A stretch of DNA of 64,000 nt, taken from contig CP048485.1 of NCBI GenBank assembly GCA_025560025.1, positions 2,108,001-2,172,000 on the forward strand. Reading direction: 5' to 3'. Source of the DNA: Agrobacterium tumefaciens (lineage in GTDB: Bacteria; Pseudomonadota; Alphaproteobacteria; Rhizobiales; Rhizobiaceae). Position 1 is the first letter of the stretch, and each line of letters begins with the position of its first letter. Under the pieces are notes generated by a model. The model was not told the origin of the DNA and ran no database searches. It was given only the letters and a program-made list of their open reading frames with translations. The position numbers and the translations under genes were made by a program. Positions 9,855 to 18,424 of the stretch are shown piece after piece.

Positions 9855-9988
9855 GGGATGCTCCAGAAGTTGATCTGGGCCAACCCCTGCCGCAAAACGC
9901 CTCCGCCTGAGACCTCAAACAGGTTTCAGGACGCCCTCAAACGCGATCGAGACAGCATCTTCACCGGACCGCCTCAGGAGTAAGAGCG

Positions 9989-10516
9989 CTAGGCCGCAGA
10001 CAACCGCTCGAAAAGCCGCACGGGACTGTTCCGAAACATCGTATCGCGAAACGGCTGAAAGCCGAATCGGGCGGCAATGGCCAGGGAGGGGCTGTTCAGC
10101 GGATCGATCATGCAAACAGTCCGCTGCGAAATCCCGCGACTGTCGAACCATCCGGTTGCAGCCGCCACCGCTTCAGTCGCGGCACCCTTGCCGGCCAGTT
10201 CCCTGTCGATTTTCCACATCGCCTCCGGCACGCCGTCAAAATCCGCCCCGTTTCCGCGGCGCATATGGGCAAAACCCACCTCGCCCACGATGCGCCCCGT
10301 CTTTGCCTCCTCCACGACAAAGGGACCGAAGCCGAAGGCGGACCAATGGCCGATGAAGCGCAGGAGACGGGCAAAAGCGAGTTCCGCATCCAGCGGAGTA
10401 ATCGATTTGACACCATCGATAGGCAGGACATCCGCGCCCCAGAAGGCGCAATAAAGCGCTTCATCCCCGATGGCATGCGGCCGCAGGATGAGGCGGGCGG
10501 TTGTCAGGCGTGTCAT
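9989..10516 (-). CDS. GNAT family N-acetyltransferase
   Basis: 175 residues from the ATG at 10516, with GGGGAG seven bases upstream; the TTG further upstream is less likely. It opens RLTTARLILRPH, like RimJ/RimL proteins. LAGKGAATEAVAAATGWF is the acetyl-CoA-binding motif and MIDPLNSPSLAIAARFGF the C-terminal pantetheine-contact region. Substrate unknown. It follows chpT on the same strand but is separated from it by a strong terminator. Confidence 0.85.
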   Translation of the reverse strand: MTRLTTARLILRPHAIGDEALYCAFWGADVLPIDGVKSITPLDAELAFARLLRFIGHWSAFGFGPFVVEEAKTGRIVGEVGFAHMRRGNGADFDGVPEAMWKIDRELAGKGAATEAVAAATGWFDSRGISQRTVCMIDPLNSPSLAIAARFGFQPFRDTMFRNSPVRLFERLSAA

Positions 10517-10535
10517 GAACGTGCTCCCCAAAACG

Positions 10536-10573
10536 GAAAAAAGGCCGGTGCGTCGGCAGACGCAGCCCGGCCC
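10536..10573 (-). terminator. chpT terminator
   Basis: On the minus strand GGCCGG-GC-TGCGTC pairs with GACGCA-CCGGCC around TGCC and is followed by six T. It lies 33 bases after the chpT stop. Confidence 0.85.
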
Positions 10574-10605
10574 TTTCCTGAAAAATCATGCCCGCAATTG
10601 AACGG

Positions 10606-11253
10606 TCACTCGGCAATCGTTTTCGCGGTGAAGACGATGCGATCCTCATGCACCTTGTATTCCACCGCCATATTGGCCTCTTCGGCCAGAAGCAGCGTGT
10701 AATAGGGCTGCACGGAATGGGCGTCGACGGCCTCTTCCAGCCTGCCTTCGTAAATCTCGGAGAATTTGGCCGGAACGCGCATCATCCGGCCCTTGACGGT
10801 GATTTCGAACTTGGCGTCACCGTCGGGGCTTTCCAGCAGCACATCCACATTGCCGCCGCGTGGGATCGCGCCATAAGCGACGAGGAAGAGGTTGAGCAAG
10901 AGTTTGACACGATTCTTCGCAACGATCGCGCGTGGACCGTTCCAGCTGACTTCGGCCTTCTTTTCGGCGGCGGCGAAATCCTTGGCGGCTTTTTCGGCCT
11001 CGCCCGTATCGATCGAAGCGCCGGCGGAACCCGACGCACCGAAAGCAAGGCGGGCGAACTTCAGCCGCACGGATGCGTTAAGGGCTGACGTGCGGATGAG
11101 ATCGAGCGCATCGTCATCCGTGCCGCCCTCGTCCAGCAGTTCGAGGCCGTTATTGATGGCGCCAACAGGAGAAATCACATCATGGCACACACGGCTGCAC
11201 AGAAGAGCCGCCAGATCGGGACCGGACAGCGTGATATTGAGTTTGCTCGTCAT
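10606..11253 (-). CDS. chpT: Histidine phosphotransferase ChpT
   Basis: Relays phosphate from the hybrid kinase CckA to CtrA (and CpdR in Caulobacter). It has 215 residues. The phospho-accepting His24 sits in LLCSRVCHDVISPVGAINNG, the DHp-like helix signature of ChpT. The rest resembles a degenerate histidine-kinase ATPase domain without ATP-binding motifs. It is divergent from eipA, with a 251-base spacer that contains a CtrA-like box. Closeness to ctrA and sciP supports the assignment. Confidence 0.93.
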   Translation of the reverse strand: MTSKLNITLSGPDLAALLCSRVCHDVISPVGAINNGLELLDEGGTDDDALDLIRTSALNASVRLKFARLAFGASGSAGASIDTGEAEKAAKDFAAAEKKAEVSWNGPRAIVAKNRVKLLLNLFLVAYGAIPRGGNVDVLLESPDGDAKFEITVKGRMMRVPAKFSEIYEGRLEEAVDAHSVQPYYTLLLAEEANMAVEYKVHEDRIVFTAKTIAE

Positions 11254-11323
11254 AAAATTCTCTCCTGCGCAAGGGAGGCGCGGACGGTGTGGAAATTGTT
11301 AAGCCATAATGACACCATATTTG

Positions 11324-11339
11324 GTAAACCGATTGTTAA
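11324..11339 (-). promoter_or_regulatory. CtrA-like box between chpT and eipA
   Basis: Read on the minus strand: TTAA, seven bases (CAATCGG), TTTAC. This has the same layout and second half-site as the box upstream of ctrA at 7065-7080. It could serve chpT, eipA or both. Brucella eipA is known to be directly activated by CtrA. Confidence 0.5.
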
Positions 11340-11504
11340 TAGGATGGTTTCAAAATGCCAAATGCCTTAACAGGCCACATTGGAGCCCCGTGTATCCGCT
11401 AGGACGCACGACAGATGCTGTAGAACTTTGACTCTACGCGCCGGCCCCTGCGAAAACCGATTCGGTTTTTCGGGCTGATGCGTTAACAAAACAGACGGAC
11501 GGAC

Positions 11505-12101
11505 ATGACGATGCGCCTTACGAAAACCCGCACCATTGCACGCCTCGGACTGGGAAAGATTGTCGCGCTCCTTGCGAGCCTCCTGATGTGGGTCGCACCG
11601 GCAGCGGCCCAGAACAGCGATCAATATTCCATGCAGGAAGTCGTGGATGCAGGCCACGGATTCTTCGGTGAAACCACCGGCGGCCTTGCCAAGGTGGTGG
11701 AGCGCGCCTTCCAGCAATACGGCCTTCCGAACGGTTACATTCTCGGCCAGGAAGGCTCCGGCGCCTTCGTTGCCGGCCTCACCTATGGCGAAGGCACGCT
11801 TTACACCAAGAATGCCGGCCAGCACCCCGTCTTCTGGCAGGGTCCGTCGCTCGGGCTTGATTATGGCGGCCAGGGCACCCGCGCCATGATGCTGGTCTAC
11901 AACCTGCCCTCGGTCGACGCGCTTTACCGCCGTTTCGGCGGCGTCAGCGGCTCGGCCTTCATCGTCGCCGGCGTCGGCATGACCTATCTGAAAAGCAGCG
12001 ACGTGACGCTCGCCCCCATCCGCACCGGCATCGGCGCGCGCCTCGGCATCAATGTGGGTTATCTGAAGCTCACCCAGCAGCCGACTTGGAACCCCTTCTG
12101 A
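11505..12101 (+). CDS. eipA: Envelope integrity protein EipA (DUF1134)
   Basis: 198 residues with a signal peptide (hydrophobic run GLGKIVALLASLLMWVAPAA cut near AAA-QNS), so periplasmic. The mature part has the DUF1134 pattern VVDAGHGFFGETTGGLAKVV, GYILGQEGSGAFVAGLTYGE and GAFIV-like GSAFIVAGVGMTYL. The Brucella homologue EipA is a small beta-barrel periplasmic protein needed for envelope stress resistance and is a direct CtrA target. Two starts (MTMRL) lie two codons apart; the first is given. It is divergent from chpT. Confidence 0.9.
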   Translation: MTMRLTKTRTIARLGLGKIVALLASLLMWVAPAAAQNSDQYSMQEVVDAGHGFFGETTGGLAKVVERAFQQYGLPNGYILGQEGSGAFVAGLTYGEGTLYTKNAGQHPVFWQGPSLGLDYGGQGTRAMMLVYNLPSVDALYRRFGGVSGSAFIVAGVGMTYLKSSDVTLAPIRTGIGARLGINVGYLKLTQQPTWNPF

Positions 12102-12122
12102 TAAGACGGGACGGTGCGGCAT

Positions 12123-12249
12123 CTTTCTTCTCCCCGAGGGGGAGAAGGTGGCCCGAAGGGTCGGATGAGGGGGCAACCTTGCCGTATCCCTCTACCCTTG
12201 CCCCCTCATCCCGCTGCCGCGGACTTCTCCCCCCCTAGGGGAGAAGAAA
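12123..12249. repeat. Intergenic repeat, family B, copy 2
   Basis: Same layout as 5839-5962: TTTCTTCTCCCC at the left end and GGGGAGAAGAAA at the right, with the same internal boxes. It lies between eipA and the next gene. Confidence 0.85.
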
Positions 12250-12377
12250 CAAGCGGTGCCGACACCGCCTGTGCAATTGCCGGGAGCCCCCTCCCCACGG
12301 TTGCAATAATAGCGTAACGTGCTTTCGCGCCCCTCTTTCCGAATGCGCGCGTATCTGAGTTTCGGAGACTGTCCCGC

Positions 12378-13607
12378 GTGATCGAATATGCCATTCTTTT
12401 CGGATTGGGTTTTCTCACCGCAACCCTGCTGGCCCTGTTGATCGCACCCGCGATCCATCGCCGCATCGTCGCCTATACGGAAAACCGCCTGCGCGCGACC
12501 ATGCCCATAAGCCCGCAGGAAGTGCGCGCCCAGAAAGACATGGCACGCGCGCTGTATGCGGCCGAAAACGCCAAGGTCCGCCAGGAACTGGACACCGAAC
12601 GGGAGAAAAACACCTCGCTGCGCCTCGCCAACGAGGCTGCCTCCAGCGATGCCTACCGCCTTGGCGAGCAGAATCGCGGCTTTTCCCTGAAAATCGAGGA
12701 ACTGACGCTGGAGATCGGCGAATTGCGCGCCGCCCTCGATGCCAGCGAAGAACGCGCCGGCACCATACAATCGAACCTTCTGCAGCAGGAACAGGCCGCA
12801 AACGAGCGCGCCACGCAGATGTCGGACCTCACCGCCCGCCTGACCAACCTGACGCGCGAACTGGATGATTCGAAAATCACCGCCGCGACCCGCGACCTTG
12901 AGGCGGAACAGGCCAAGCAGAGCGCCACGCGGTTCCGCAAGGAAGGCGAGACCGCGACCCGCGAATTGCAGGACGTGGCGGCGCGCAACAAGGAAGCCAT
13001 GACGGCGGTTGCCCGCGAAAGCCGCAAGGTCACCCGGCTGGAAGAACAGGTCGCGACCGTCATGGCGAAAAACGCCGATCTCGATACGATGCTGACGCTG
13101 CGCAACCAGGAGGTCGCCCGCCTCAAGGAACAGCTGGCCGCAACCGGCGGCCGCAGCAACGACATGATCATCCGCCTGCCGAACCCGGCCGTGCCGGTTG
13201 AGAAAACGGTTAACCCGCCGCAACCGGCGGCCCCGGCCCCAGTCGCCGCGCTTGAAACCGCACCCGCCGCCGAAGAAGAGGCGGCACCGGCAATGGCCGC
13301 AGAGGAACCAGCCCCCCCGGTCGTGACGGAGCCAGCGGCGTCGCAAGGTCTGGAGCAGGAAATCGAGGATATCCGCAATCAGGGAACGGCGCTCACCGAA
13401 CGCCTGCTGAACGTGCGCGGCACCGGCAATGACGAACCGATCCGCCGCGAAATCGCAAGGATTGCCGCCGAGATGATCGCGCTCACCGCCGCGCAGGAGG
13501 GCGAAAAATCGCCCATTCCGGCGCTGCTCGCCAAGGCCTCTGGCTCATCGGGGCGGGAGAGCCTTGCGACGCGGGCGAAGGTGGTGATGGAAAAGCGGAA
13601 ACACTAG
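12378..13607 (+). CDS. Membrane-anchored coiled-coil protein of unknown function
   Basis: 409 residues, GTG start at 12378. An N-terminal membrane anchor (EYAILFGLGFLTATLLALLI) is followed by about 230 residues of charged heptad-like coiled coil (for example ARALYAAENAKVRQELDTE). Then come a Pro/Ala/Glu linker (about 275-330, VEKTVNPPQPAAPAPVAALE) and a helical C terminus. I do not recognise a named domain. The architecture suggests a structural or scaffolding role on the cytoplasmic face, as for envelope or cell-division accessory proteins, but that is inference. Family A and B repeats flank the gene. Confidence 0.75.
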   Translation: MIEYAILFGLGFLTATLLALLIAPAIHRRIVAYTENRLRATMPISPQEVRAQKDMARALYAAENAKVRQELDTEREKNTSLRLANEAASSDAYRLGEQNRGFSLKIEELTLEIGELRAALDASEERAGTIQSNLLQQEQAANERATQMSDLTARLTNLTRELDDSKITAATRDLEAEQAKQSATRFRKEGETATRELQDVAARNKEAMTAVARESRKVTRLEEQVATVMAKNADLDTMLTLRNQEVARLKEQLAATGGRSNDMIIRLPNPAVPVEKTVNPPQPAAPAPVAALETAPAAEEEAAPAMAAEEPAPPVVTEPAASQGLEQEIEDIRNQGTALTERLLNVRGTGNDEPIRREIARIAAEMIALTAAQEGEKSPIPALLAKASGSSGRESLATRAKVVMEKRKH

Positions 13608-13620
13608 GCCCCCGGCGGGT

Positions 13621-13789
13621 GTGGTTTACCCCGCTCTGCCCTGCCGGGCATCTCCCCCTCAAGGGGGGAGATCAGCTGGGAGCTAACCCTCGCTCATTCG
13701 CAACGTTAGAGATGGTCTGAAGAGTGCCGCATATCGATCTCCCCCCTTGAGGGGGAGATGCCCGGCAGGGCAGAGGGGGGTAAGCCGCA
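13621..13789. repeat. Long inverted repeat, family A, copy 2
   Basis: Arms CTCTGCCCTGCCGGGCATCT near the left end and their mirror near 13755-13780 enclose a roughly 65-base variable centre. It sits between two convergent genes. Confidence 0.85.
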
Positions 13790-13801
13790 TACGCCTCGGC
13801 A

Positions 13802-14656
13802 TCACACCCGCCCTATCGCCCCCGCCATCTGATAAAGCGCCAGCCCCGAAGCCGTCCCCGCATTCAGGCTGTCCAGCTGCGGCGACTGGGCAATCCGCGC
13901 CGTGTGAAAACGCGAGAGCACCGATTGCGGCAACCCCTCGCCTTCCGTGCCGATCACCAGCGCCATGCGCTCGGATCGGGGAATGTTGCGAATCTCGGTC
14001 TTGCCATTGGGCGAAAGGCTCCAGATCGCAAAACCGGCCTCCGAGAGCCGCTCCAGCATCTCCACCGCGCCGCCGCCGCGATGATAAGGAACCGACAGAA
14101 CCGAACCGACGGACACCCTGAGTGCCTTGCGATAGAGCGGATCGCAGCACGTCTCGTCCAGAAATACCGCATCGGCATAAAACGCCGCCGCGTTACGGAA
14201 CATCGCACCGAGATTATCGTGGTTGGAAATGCCGCAGCCCACGAGCACCAGCGACGAGGCGGGAAGCGCCGCCGTCATCTCCTCCAGCCCGCGATCCTGA
14301 ACCCGCCGCCCGAGCGCCAGAATGCCGCGATGCAGGTGGAACCCAACAATGCCATCCAGCACGGGCGCTTCGGCCACATAAACAGGAACATCATCAGGGA
14401 AATCGGCAAGGATATCGGCGACACCGGCAAGCCGGTTGCGAAGGATGAGGATGCTTTCCGCCGCAAAGGCGCCGCCCGCTTTATGGGCGGCGGCCAGCAT
14501 GCGCAGCACCACCGTGCCTTCGGCAATGAAGCGACCCTGACGCCCGGTCAGGTCGCGCTCGCGAATATCGCGAAAGGCGGCGATGCGCGGATCGGCCGGG
14601 TCATCGACCGGGATCAGCGCCCGGCCGTCCGGCAGGTTATTGGCCTCACTGGCCAT
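13802..14656 (-). CDS. TrmH/SpoU family RNA 2'-O-methyltransferase
   Basis: 284 residues. The three SpoU knot motifs are visible: motif 1 NHDNLGAMFRNAAAF, motif 2 ALVIGTEGEGLP and motif 3 DSLNAGTASGLALYQMAG. The N-terminal substrate-binding extension contains GRFIAEGTVVLRML. Such enzymes methylate ribose in tRNA or rRNA; the exact nucleotide cannot be told. Its start overlaps the upstream DUF6476 gene by 11 bases, so the two are probably cotranscribed. Confidence 0.88.
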   Translation of the reverse strand: MASEANNLPDGRALIPVDDPADPRIAAFRDIRERDLTGRQGRFIAEGTVVLRMLAAAHKAGGAFAAESILILRNRLAGVADILADFPDDVPVYVAEAPVLDGIVGFHLHRGILALGRRVQDRGLEEMTAALPASSLVLVGCGISNHDNLGAMFRNAAAFYADAVFLDETCCDPLYRKALRVSVGSVLSVPYHRGGGAVEMLERLSEAGFAIWSLSPNGKTEIRNIPRSERMALVIGTEGEGLPQSVLSRFHTARIAQSPQLDSLNAGTASGLALYQMAGAIGRV

Positions 14657-15038
14657 CGACCGTTACATCGGCGAGGAACCGGCCGGCCGCGACGTTGAAG
14701 ACCAGCGCCTTGCGGGTGCCATTGGCCAGCCTGCCATAAAACAGCATGTCGCCGCCGGAATAGCTGACATTGTCGATCACAAAGCCCTGCGGCAGGCTGG
14801 CGGTGACGGCCAGCGGCCCATTGCCGGTGGGAACCGCGAGGTTCGGCGCTTCGCTCTGCGTCTGGACGGCCTTCGACGGCCCCATCGCCTTGTAGACAAC
14901 CGCACCGAAGACGGCCATAAGGCTGATAAACATCACGGAGCCCGACACGATCTGCAAACGGATCATCTTGCGGCGAACTTTTTCCATGGCCGGATCAAGC
15001 GGCTTGTCTTCCTGTTCGTCTTGCTCGATCTGCGTCAT
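14646..15038 (-). CDS. Single-pass membrane protein (DUF6476-like)
   Basis: 130 residues. A charged cytoplasmic N terminus (MTQIEQDEQEDKPLDPAMEK) is followed by one membrane segment (QIVSGSVMFISLMAVFGAVV, about 29-50) and a roughly 80-residue periplasmic part ending in beta-rich sequence (MLFYGRLANGTRKALVFNV). This matches conserved alphaproteobacterial proteins of unknown function. It overlaps the TrmH-family gene by 11 bases and is divergent from the pseudouridine synthase, with a 38-base spacer. Confidence 0.75.
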   Translation of the reverse strand: MTQIEQDEQEDKPLDPAMEKVRRKMIRLQIVSGSVMFISLMAVFGAVVYKAMGPSKAVQTQSEAPNLAVPTGNGPLAVTASLPQGFVIDNVSYSGGDMLFYGRLANGTRKALVFNVAAGRFLADVTVDGQ

Positions 15039-15076
15039 CGGGTTCCCTGAAATGCTGATGGATCGGAAAAATAAGA

Positions 15077-16099
15077 ATGAACGACCCCTTTAAACAAGGC
15101 GGAGACGCAAGGAAAGTCCTGATTGCCGGGGAAGACGCCGAAGGCCGCCTGGATTCCTGGCTGGCGGGCGAAGTCGGCGGCGATCTGTCACGCAGCCGCA
15201 TCAAGGCGCTGATCGAGCAGGGCGCGGTTCTCGTCAACGACAAGCCGGTGACGGAGCCGAAAAAGAAGGTGCATCCGAAAGACCGCATCGAGATCGTCAT
15301 GCCGGAGCCGGAAGACCCCGAGCCGCAGGGCGAGGATATTCCGCTCGACGTTGAATATGAAGATGAAGACCTGATCGTGCTCGTCAAGCCGGCCGGTCTC
15401 GTCGTGCATCCGGGTGCCGGCAACTGGACCGGAACGCTGGTCAATGCCCTCATCCATCATTGCGGCGACAGCCTTTCCGGCATTGGCGGCGTCAAGCGGC
15501 CGGGCATCGTGCACCGGCTGGACAAGGAAACCTCCGGTGTCATGGTCGTGGCGAAAAACGACAATGCCCATCGCCATCTCGCTGCGCAATTTGCCGATCA
15601 CGGCCGCACCGGACCGCTGGAGCGGGCCTACAAGGCCGTCGTCTGGGGTCGCCCGCGCACCCTGCGCGGCACCATCGACGCCGCACTCGGCCGCGGCGCA
15701 GACCGCACCAAACGCGCCGTCAAGCGTGAGGATGCCGATGATGCCCGCGAGGCGATCACCCATTACGAGGTGATGGAACGTTTTCACGAACGGTCCGACG
15801 CTTCCTGCCTCGCCTCCATGGTGGAATGCCGGCTGGAGACGGGCCGCACGCACCAGATCCGCGTGCATATGGCCCATATCGGCCATCCGCTGATCGGCGA
15901 TCCCGAATATGGCGCGGCCTTCCGCACCAAGGCGAACCTGCTTGAAGAGCCGGCCAGAAGCACCGTCAACCGCTTCCCGCGACAGGCGCTGCATGCCTAT
16001 CTTCTGGCCTTCGAACACCCCCGCACCGGCGAAGTGATGGAGTTCGAAACCGACATGCCGGATGACATGCAGGAGTTGCTTACCGCCCTGCGCAGCTGA
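15077..16099 (+). CDS. RluA family pseudouridine synthase (RluD-like)
   Basis: Isomerises uridine to pseudouridine in rRNA (RluD type) or tRNA. It has 340 residues. An N-terminal S4 RNA-binding domain (about 18-80, GGDLSRSRIKALIEQGAVLV) precedes the catalytic domain. Motif II is HRLDKETSGVMVVAK with catalytic Asp149, and the family ending is GRTHQIRVHMAHIGHPLIGD. S4 plus RluA order and length fit RluD best, but RluC/RluD paralogues are hard to separate by eye. Confidence 0.9.
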   Translation: MNDPFKQGGDARKVLIAGEDAEGRLDSWLAGEVGGDLSRSRIKALIEQGAVLVNDKPVTEPKKKVHPKDRIEIVMPEPEDPEPQGEDIPLDVEYEDEDLIVLVKPAGLVVHPGAGNWTGTLVNALIHHCGDSLSGIGGVKRPGIVHRLDKETSGVMVVAKNDNAHRHLAAQFADHGRTGPLERAYKAVVWGRPRTLRGTIDAALGRGADRTKRAVKREDADDAREAITHYEVMERFHERSDASCLASMVECRLETGRTHQIRVHMAHIGHPLIGDPEYGAAFRTKANLLEEPARSTVNRFPRQALHAYLLAFEHPRTGEVMEFETDMPDDMQELLTALRS

Positions 16100-16357
16100 A
16101 AACCTGCATGGCGCGGTCAAAAAAACCGCGCCTCCCATCTCGCCGGAAGCCTCGGATAATAAAAAAAGATTAGCGGATAGCGATATTCCGCAGTCGGTCC
16201 TTTTTATAGACCGCCCCAATTTCGCTTCAATCATCGCACCTCCTCGGCCCCCGCAAGGCTTGAAACCTGCCAAGCAACAGACGCCGCAGGGGGACGCCTT
16301 TCGTTCGATCCGCCTCCCCTCGAACGGAACCGGCATGATGACGGGAATCTATCGCGC

Positions 16358-17182
16358 ATGAACATCGATGAACGCCGGTTTATATTTCAGGATTTGCGCA
16401 GCGTCGAAGGCTATATCGATCCGCCCGATGCGCTTGTCTTCAAGGCGCTGCTGCAGGCGCAGACCAGAAACCACCTTGAAGGCGGCATGGCGGAAATCGG
16501 TGTTTATTATGGCCGCTCCTATTTCCTGCTGCGCAAATTCGCGCAGGGGCAGGAGAAGGTTCTGGGTGTCGACCTGTTCGAAATGGACCCGCCAGAGGAT
16601 GGCAGCCTCGACCAATATGACCGCCTGATGGAAAACGGCCGGCGGCTGGGCTTTGCGATGGATGAGGACCTGATCATCAAGGGTGACAGCACCCGGCTCG
16701 CACCGGCCGACATCACCTCGCGGATCGGGCCCGTGCGCTTCTTCAGCATTGATGGCGGACACCACCTGCACCATGTTCTGGCGGATGCGAAGCTGGCGAT
16801 GGAGGTGATCGCCCCGCATGGCGTCATCGTCTTCGATGACACTTTCAATCCCGCATGGCCGGAAGTGACGGTGGGGGTTGCCGATTTCCTGCGCACCCAT
16901 GGCCACAGCCTCGCCTGCTTCGCCATGACCAAATATAAAACCTATGTCTGCCGCCGCGAGTTTCACGCGGTTTACGCAGGTGCAATTGCCGAGGAACCCG
17001 ATTTGCGGGCGCTTGGCCATGCCGAAACGCAGTTTCTCGGCTCTGCCGTCGTGCGTCTGCATAACCCCATGCGCAGGCGGGTGATGTATGAGCTGATGAT
17101 ACGCTCTGGCCTCGGCGGATTTTCGGAACGAATCTACCGCTCGAAAGTTAAACAGGTCAGAGACAGTTTCGCCGGAACATAA
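16358..17182 (+). CDS. Class I SAM-dependent methyltransferase (Methyltransf_24 type)
   Basis: 274 residues. The SAM-binding start is seen as GGMAEIGVYYGRSYFLLRKF and the acidic strand end as VLGVDLFEMD. FFSIDGGHHLHHVLADAKLA and GVIVFDDTFNPAWPEVTVGV are characteristic of Methyltransf_24 proteins, often found with glycan or antibiotic modification. Substrate unknown. The start has no strong ribosome-binding site. rpoH follows after 167 bases from its own promoter. Confidence 0.8.
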   Translation: MNIDERRFIFQDLRSVEGYIDPPDALVFKALLQAQTRNHLEGGMAEIGVYYGRSYFLLRKFAQGQEKVLGVDLFEMDPPEDGSLDQYDRLMENGRRLGFAMDEDLIIKGDSTRLAPADITSRIGPVRFFSIDGGHHLHHVLADAKLAMEVIAPHGVIVFDDTFNPAWPEVTVGVADFLRTHGHSLACFAMTKYKTYVCRREFHAVYAGAIAEEPDLRALGHAETQFLGSAVVRLHNPMRRRVMYELMIRSGLGGFSERIYRSKVKQVRDSFAGT

Positions 17183-17205
17183 CGTATGTGTGAACGCAGC
17201 GTTCG

Positions 17206-17234
17206 CTTGAAACGCGGCGGGTGCATACATATCT
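17206..17234 (+). promoter_or_regulatory. Heat-shock (sigma-32) type promoter of rpoH
   Basis: CTTGAA at 17206-17211 and CATATCT at 17228-17234 are separated by 16 bases. This matches the alphaproteobacterial sigma-32 consensus (CTTGAA, then CYTATNT). It leaves a 5' leader of about 105 bases before the rpoH ATG. Confidence 0.65.
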
Positions 17235-17349
17235 GTCACATGGGTTCGTGCGGGGTCGGTAACGACCCGCAGCTTACGGTGTGCCTCGGGCGGGCGATTT
17301 GCCAGGCCAAAGAGGGTACCGTTCCAGACCATAGATAAGGGGGTGCTTT

Positions 17350-18252
17350 ATGGCCCGCAATAGTTTGCCTACGATTACCGCCGGCGAAGCCGGTCTCAAT
17401 AGATATCTCGACGAAATCCGTAAATTTCCGATGCTGGAGCCGCAGGAAGAATACATGCTTGGCAAGCGTTACGCCGAGCATGGTGACCGCGACGCCGCCC
17501 ACAGGCTTGTTACCAGCCATCTTCGTCTCGTCGCCAAGATCGCCATGGGTTACCGCGGTTACGGCCTGCCGATCGGCGAAGTCGTGTCCGAAGGCAATGT
17601 CGGCCTGATGCAGGCGGTGAAGAAGTTCGACCCAGAACGCGGTTTCCGTCTGGCCACCTACGCCATGTGGTGGATCAAGGCCTCGATCCAGGAATATATC
17701 CTGCGCTCCTGGTCGCTGGTGAAGATGGGTACCACCGCCAACCAGAAACGCCTGTTCTTCAACCTGCGCCGGCTGAAAGGCCGTATCCAGGCAATCGACG
17801 ATGGCGATCTGAAGCCGGAACACGTCAAGGAAATCGCCACCAAGCTGCAGGTGTCGGAAGAAGAAGTCATCTCGATGAACCGCCGCCTGCATGGCGACGC
17901 CTCGCTGAATGCGCCGATCAAGGCATCCGAAGGCGAATCCGGCCAGTGGCAGGATTGGCTGGTGGACGACCATGACAGCCAGGAAGCCGTGCTGATCGAG
18001 CAGGACGAGCTGGAAACCCGCCGCCGCATGCTGGCGAAAGCCATGGGCGTGCTGAACGACCGTGAACGCCGCATCTTCGAGGCCCGCCGCCTCGCGGAAG
18101 ACCCGGTAACGCTGGAAGAACTCTCATCCGAGTTCGACATCAGCCGCGAACGCGTGCGCCAGATCGAGGTTCGCGCCTTCGAAAAGGTGCAGGAAGCGGT
18201 GCAGAAGGAAGCGTTGGAAGCTGCGCGCGCATTGCGCGTGGTGGATGCGTAA
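17350..18252 (+). CDS. rpoH: Heat-shock sigma factor RpoH (sigma-32)
   Basis: 300 residues. Directs RNA polymerase to heat-shock promoters. Region 2 is VTSHLRLVAKIAMGYRGYGL plus FDPERGFRLATYAMWWIKAS. The RpoH box QKRLFFNLRR at 132-141 identifies it as sigma-32 rather than the housekeeping sigma factor. The region 4 helix-turn-helix is LEELSSEFDISRERVRQIEV. The ribosome-binding site is AAGGGGGTG before the ATG at 17350. Its own promoter looks sigma-32 dependent, so autoregulation is likely. A strong terminator follows. Confidence 0.96.
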   Translation: MARNSLPTITAGEAGLNRYLDEIRKFPMLEPQEEYMLGKRYAEHGDRDAAHRLVTSHLRLVAKIAMGYRGYGLPIGEVVSEGNVGLMQAVKKFDPERGFRLATYAMWWIKASIQEYILRSWSLVKMGTTANQKRLFFNLRRLKGRIQAIDDGDLKPEHVKEIATKLQVSEEEVISMNRRLHGDASLNAPIKASEGESGQWQDWLVDDHDSQEAVLIEQDELETRRRMLAKAMGVLNDRERRIFEARRLAEDPVTLEELSSEFDISRERVRQIEVRAFEKVQEAVQKEALEAARALRVVDA

Positions 18253-18301
18253 AGCATATCCAGCAAAAGTGCGGAGCGGTTTTGCGTCCGTGCCATGGAT
18301 C

Positions 18302-18329
18302 ATCCTCGGCCCTCGGCCGGGGATTTTTT
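18302..18329 (+). terminator. rpoH terminator
   Basis: Ten-base stem ATCCTCGGCC / GGCCGGGGAT with a three-base loop followed by a T run. Confidence 0.88.
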
Positions 18330-18424
18330 GTTGGTAAAAGGCTGACGACTGGAAATGGCCTGCCATCCGAGACCGGCGATTGCGCTGGAGGAAAACCGGC
18401 AGGAAAAATATCCATGCTTCGGGG

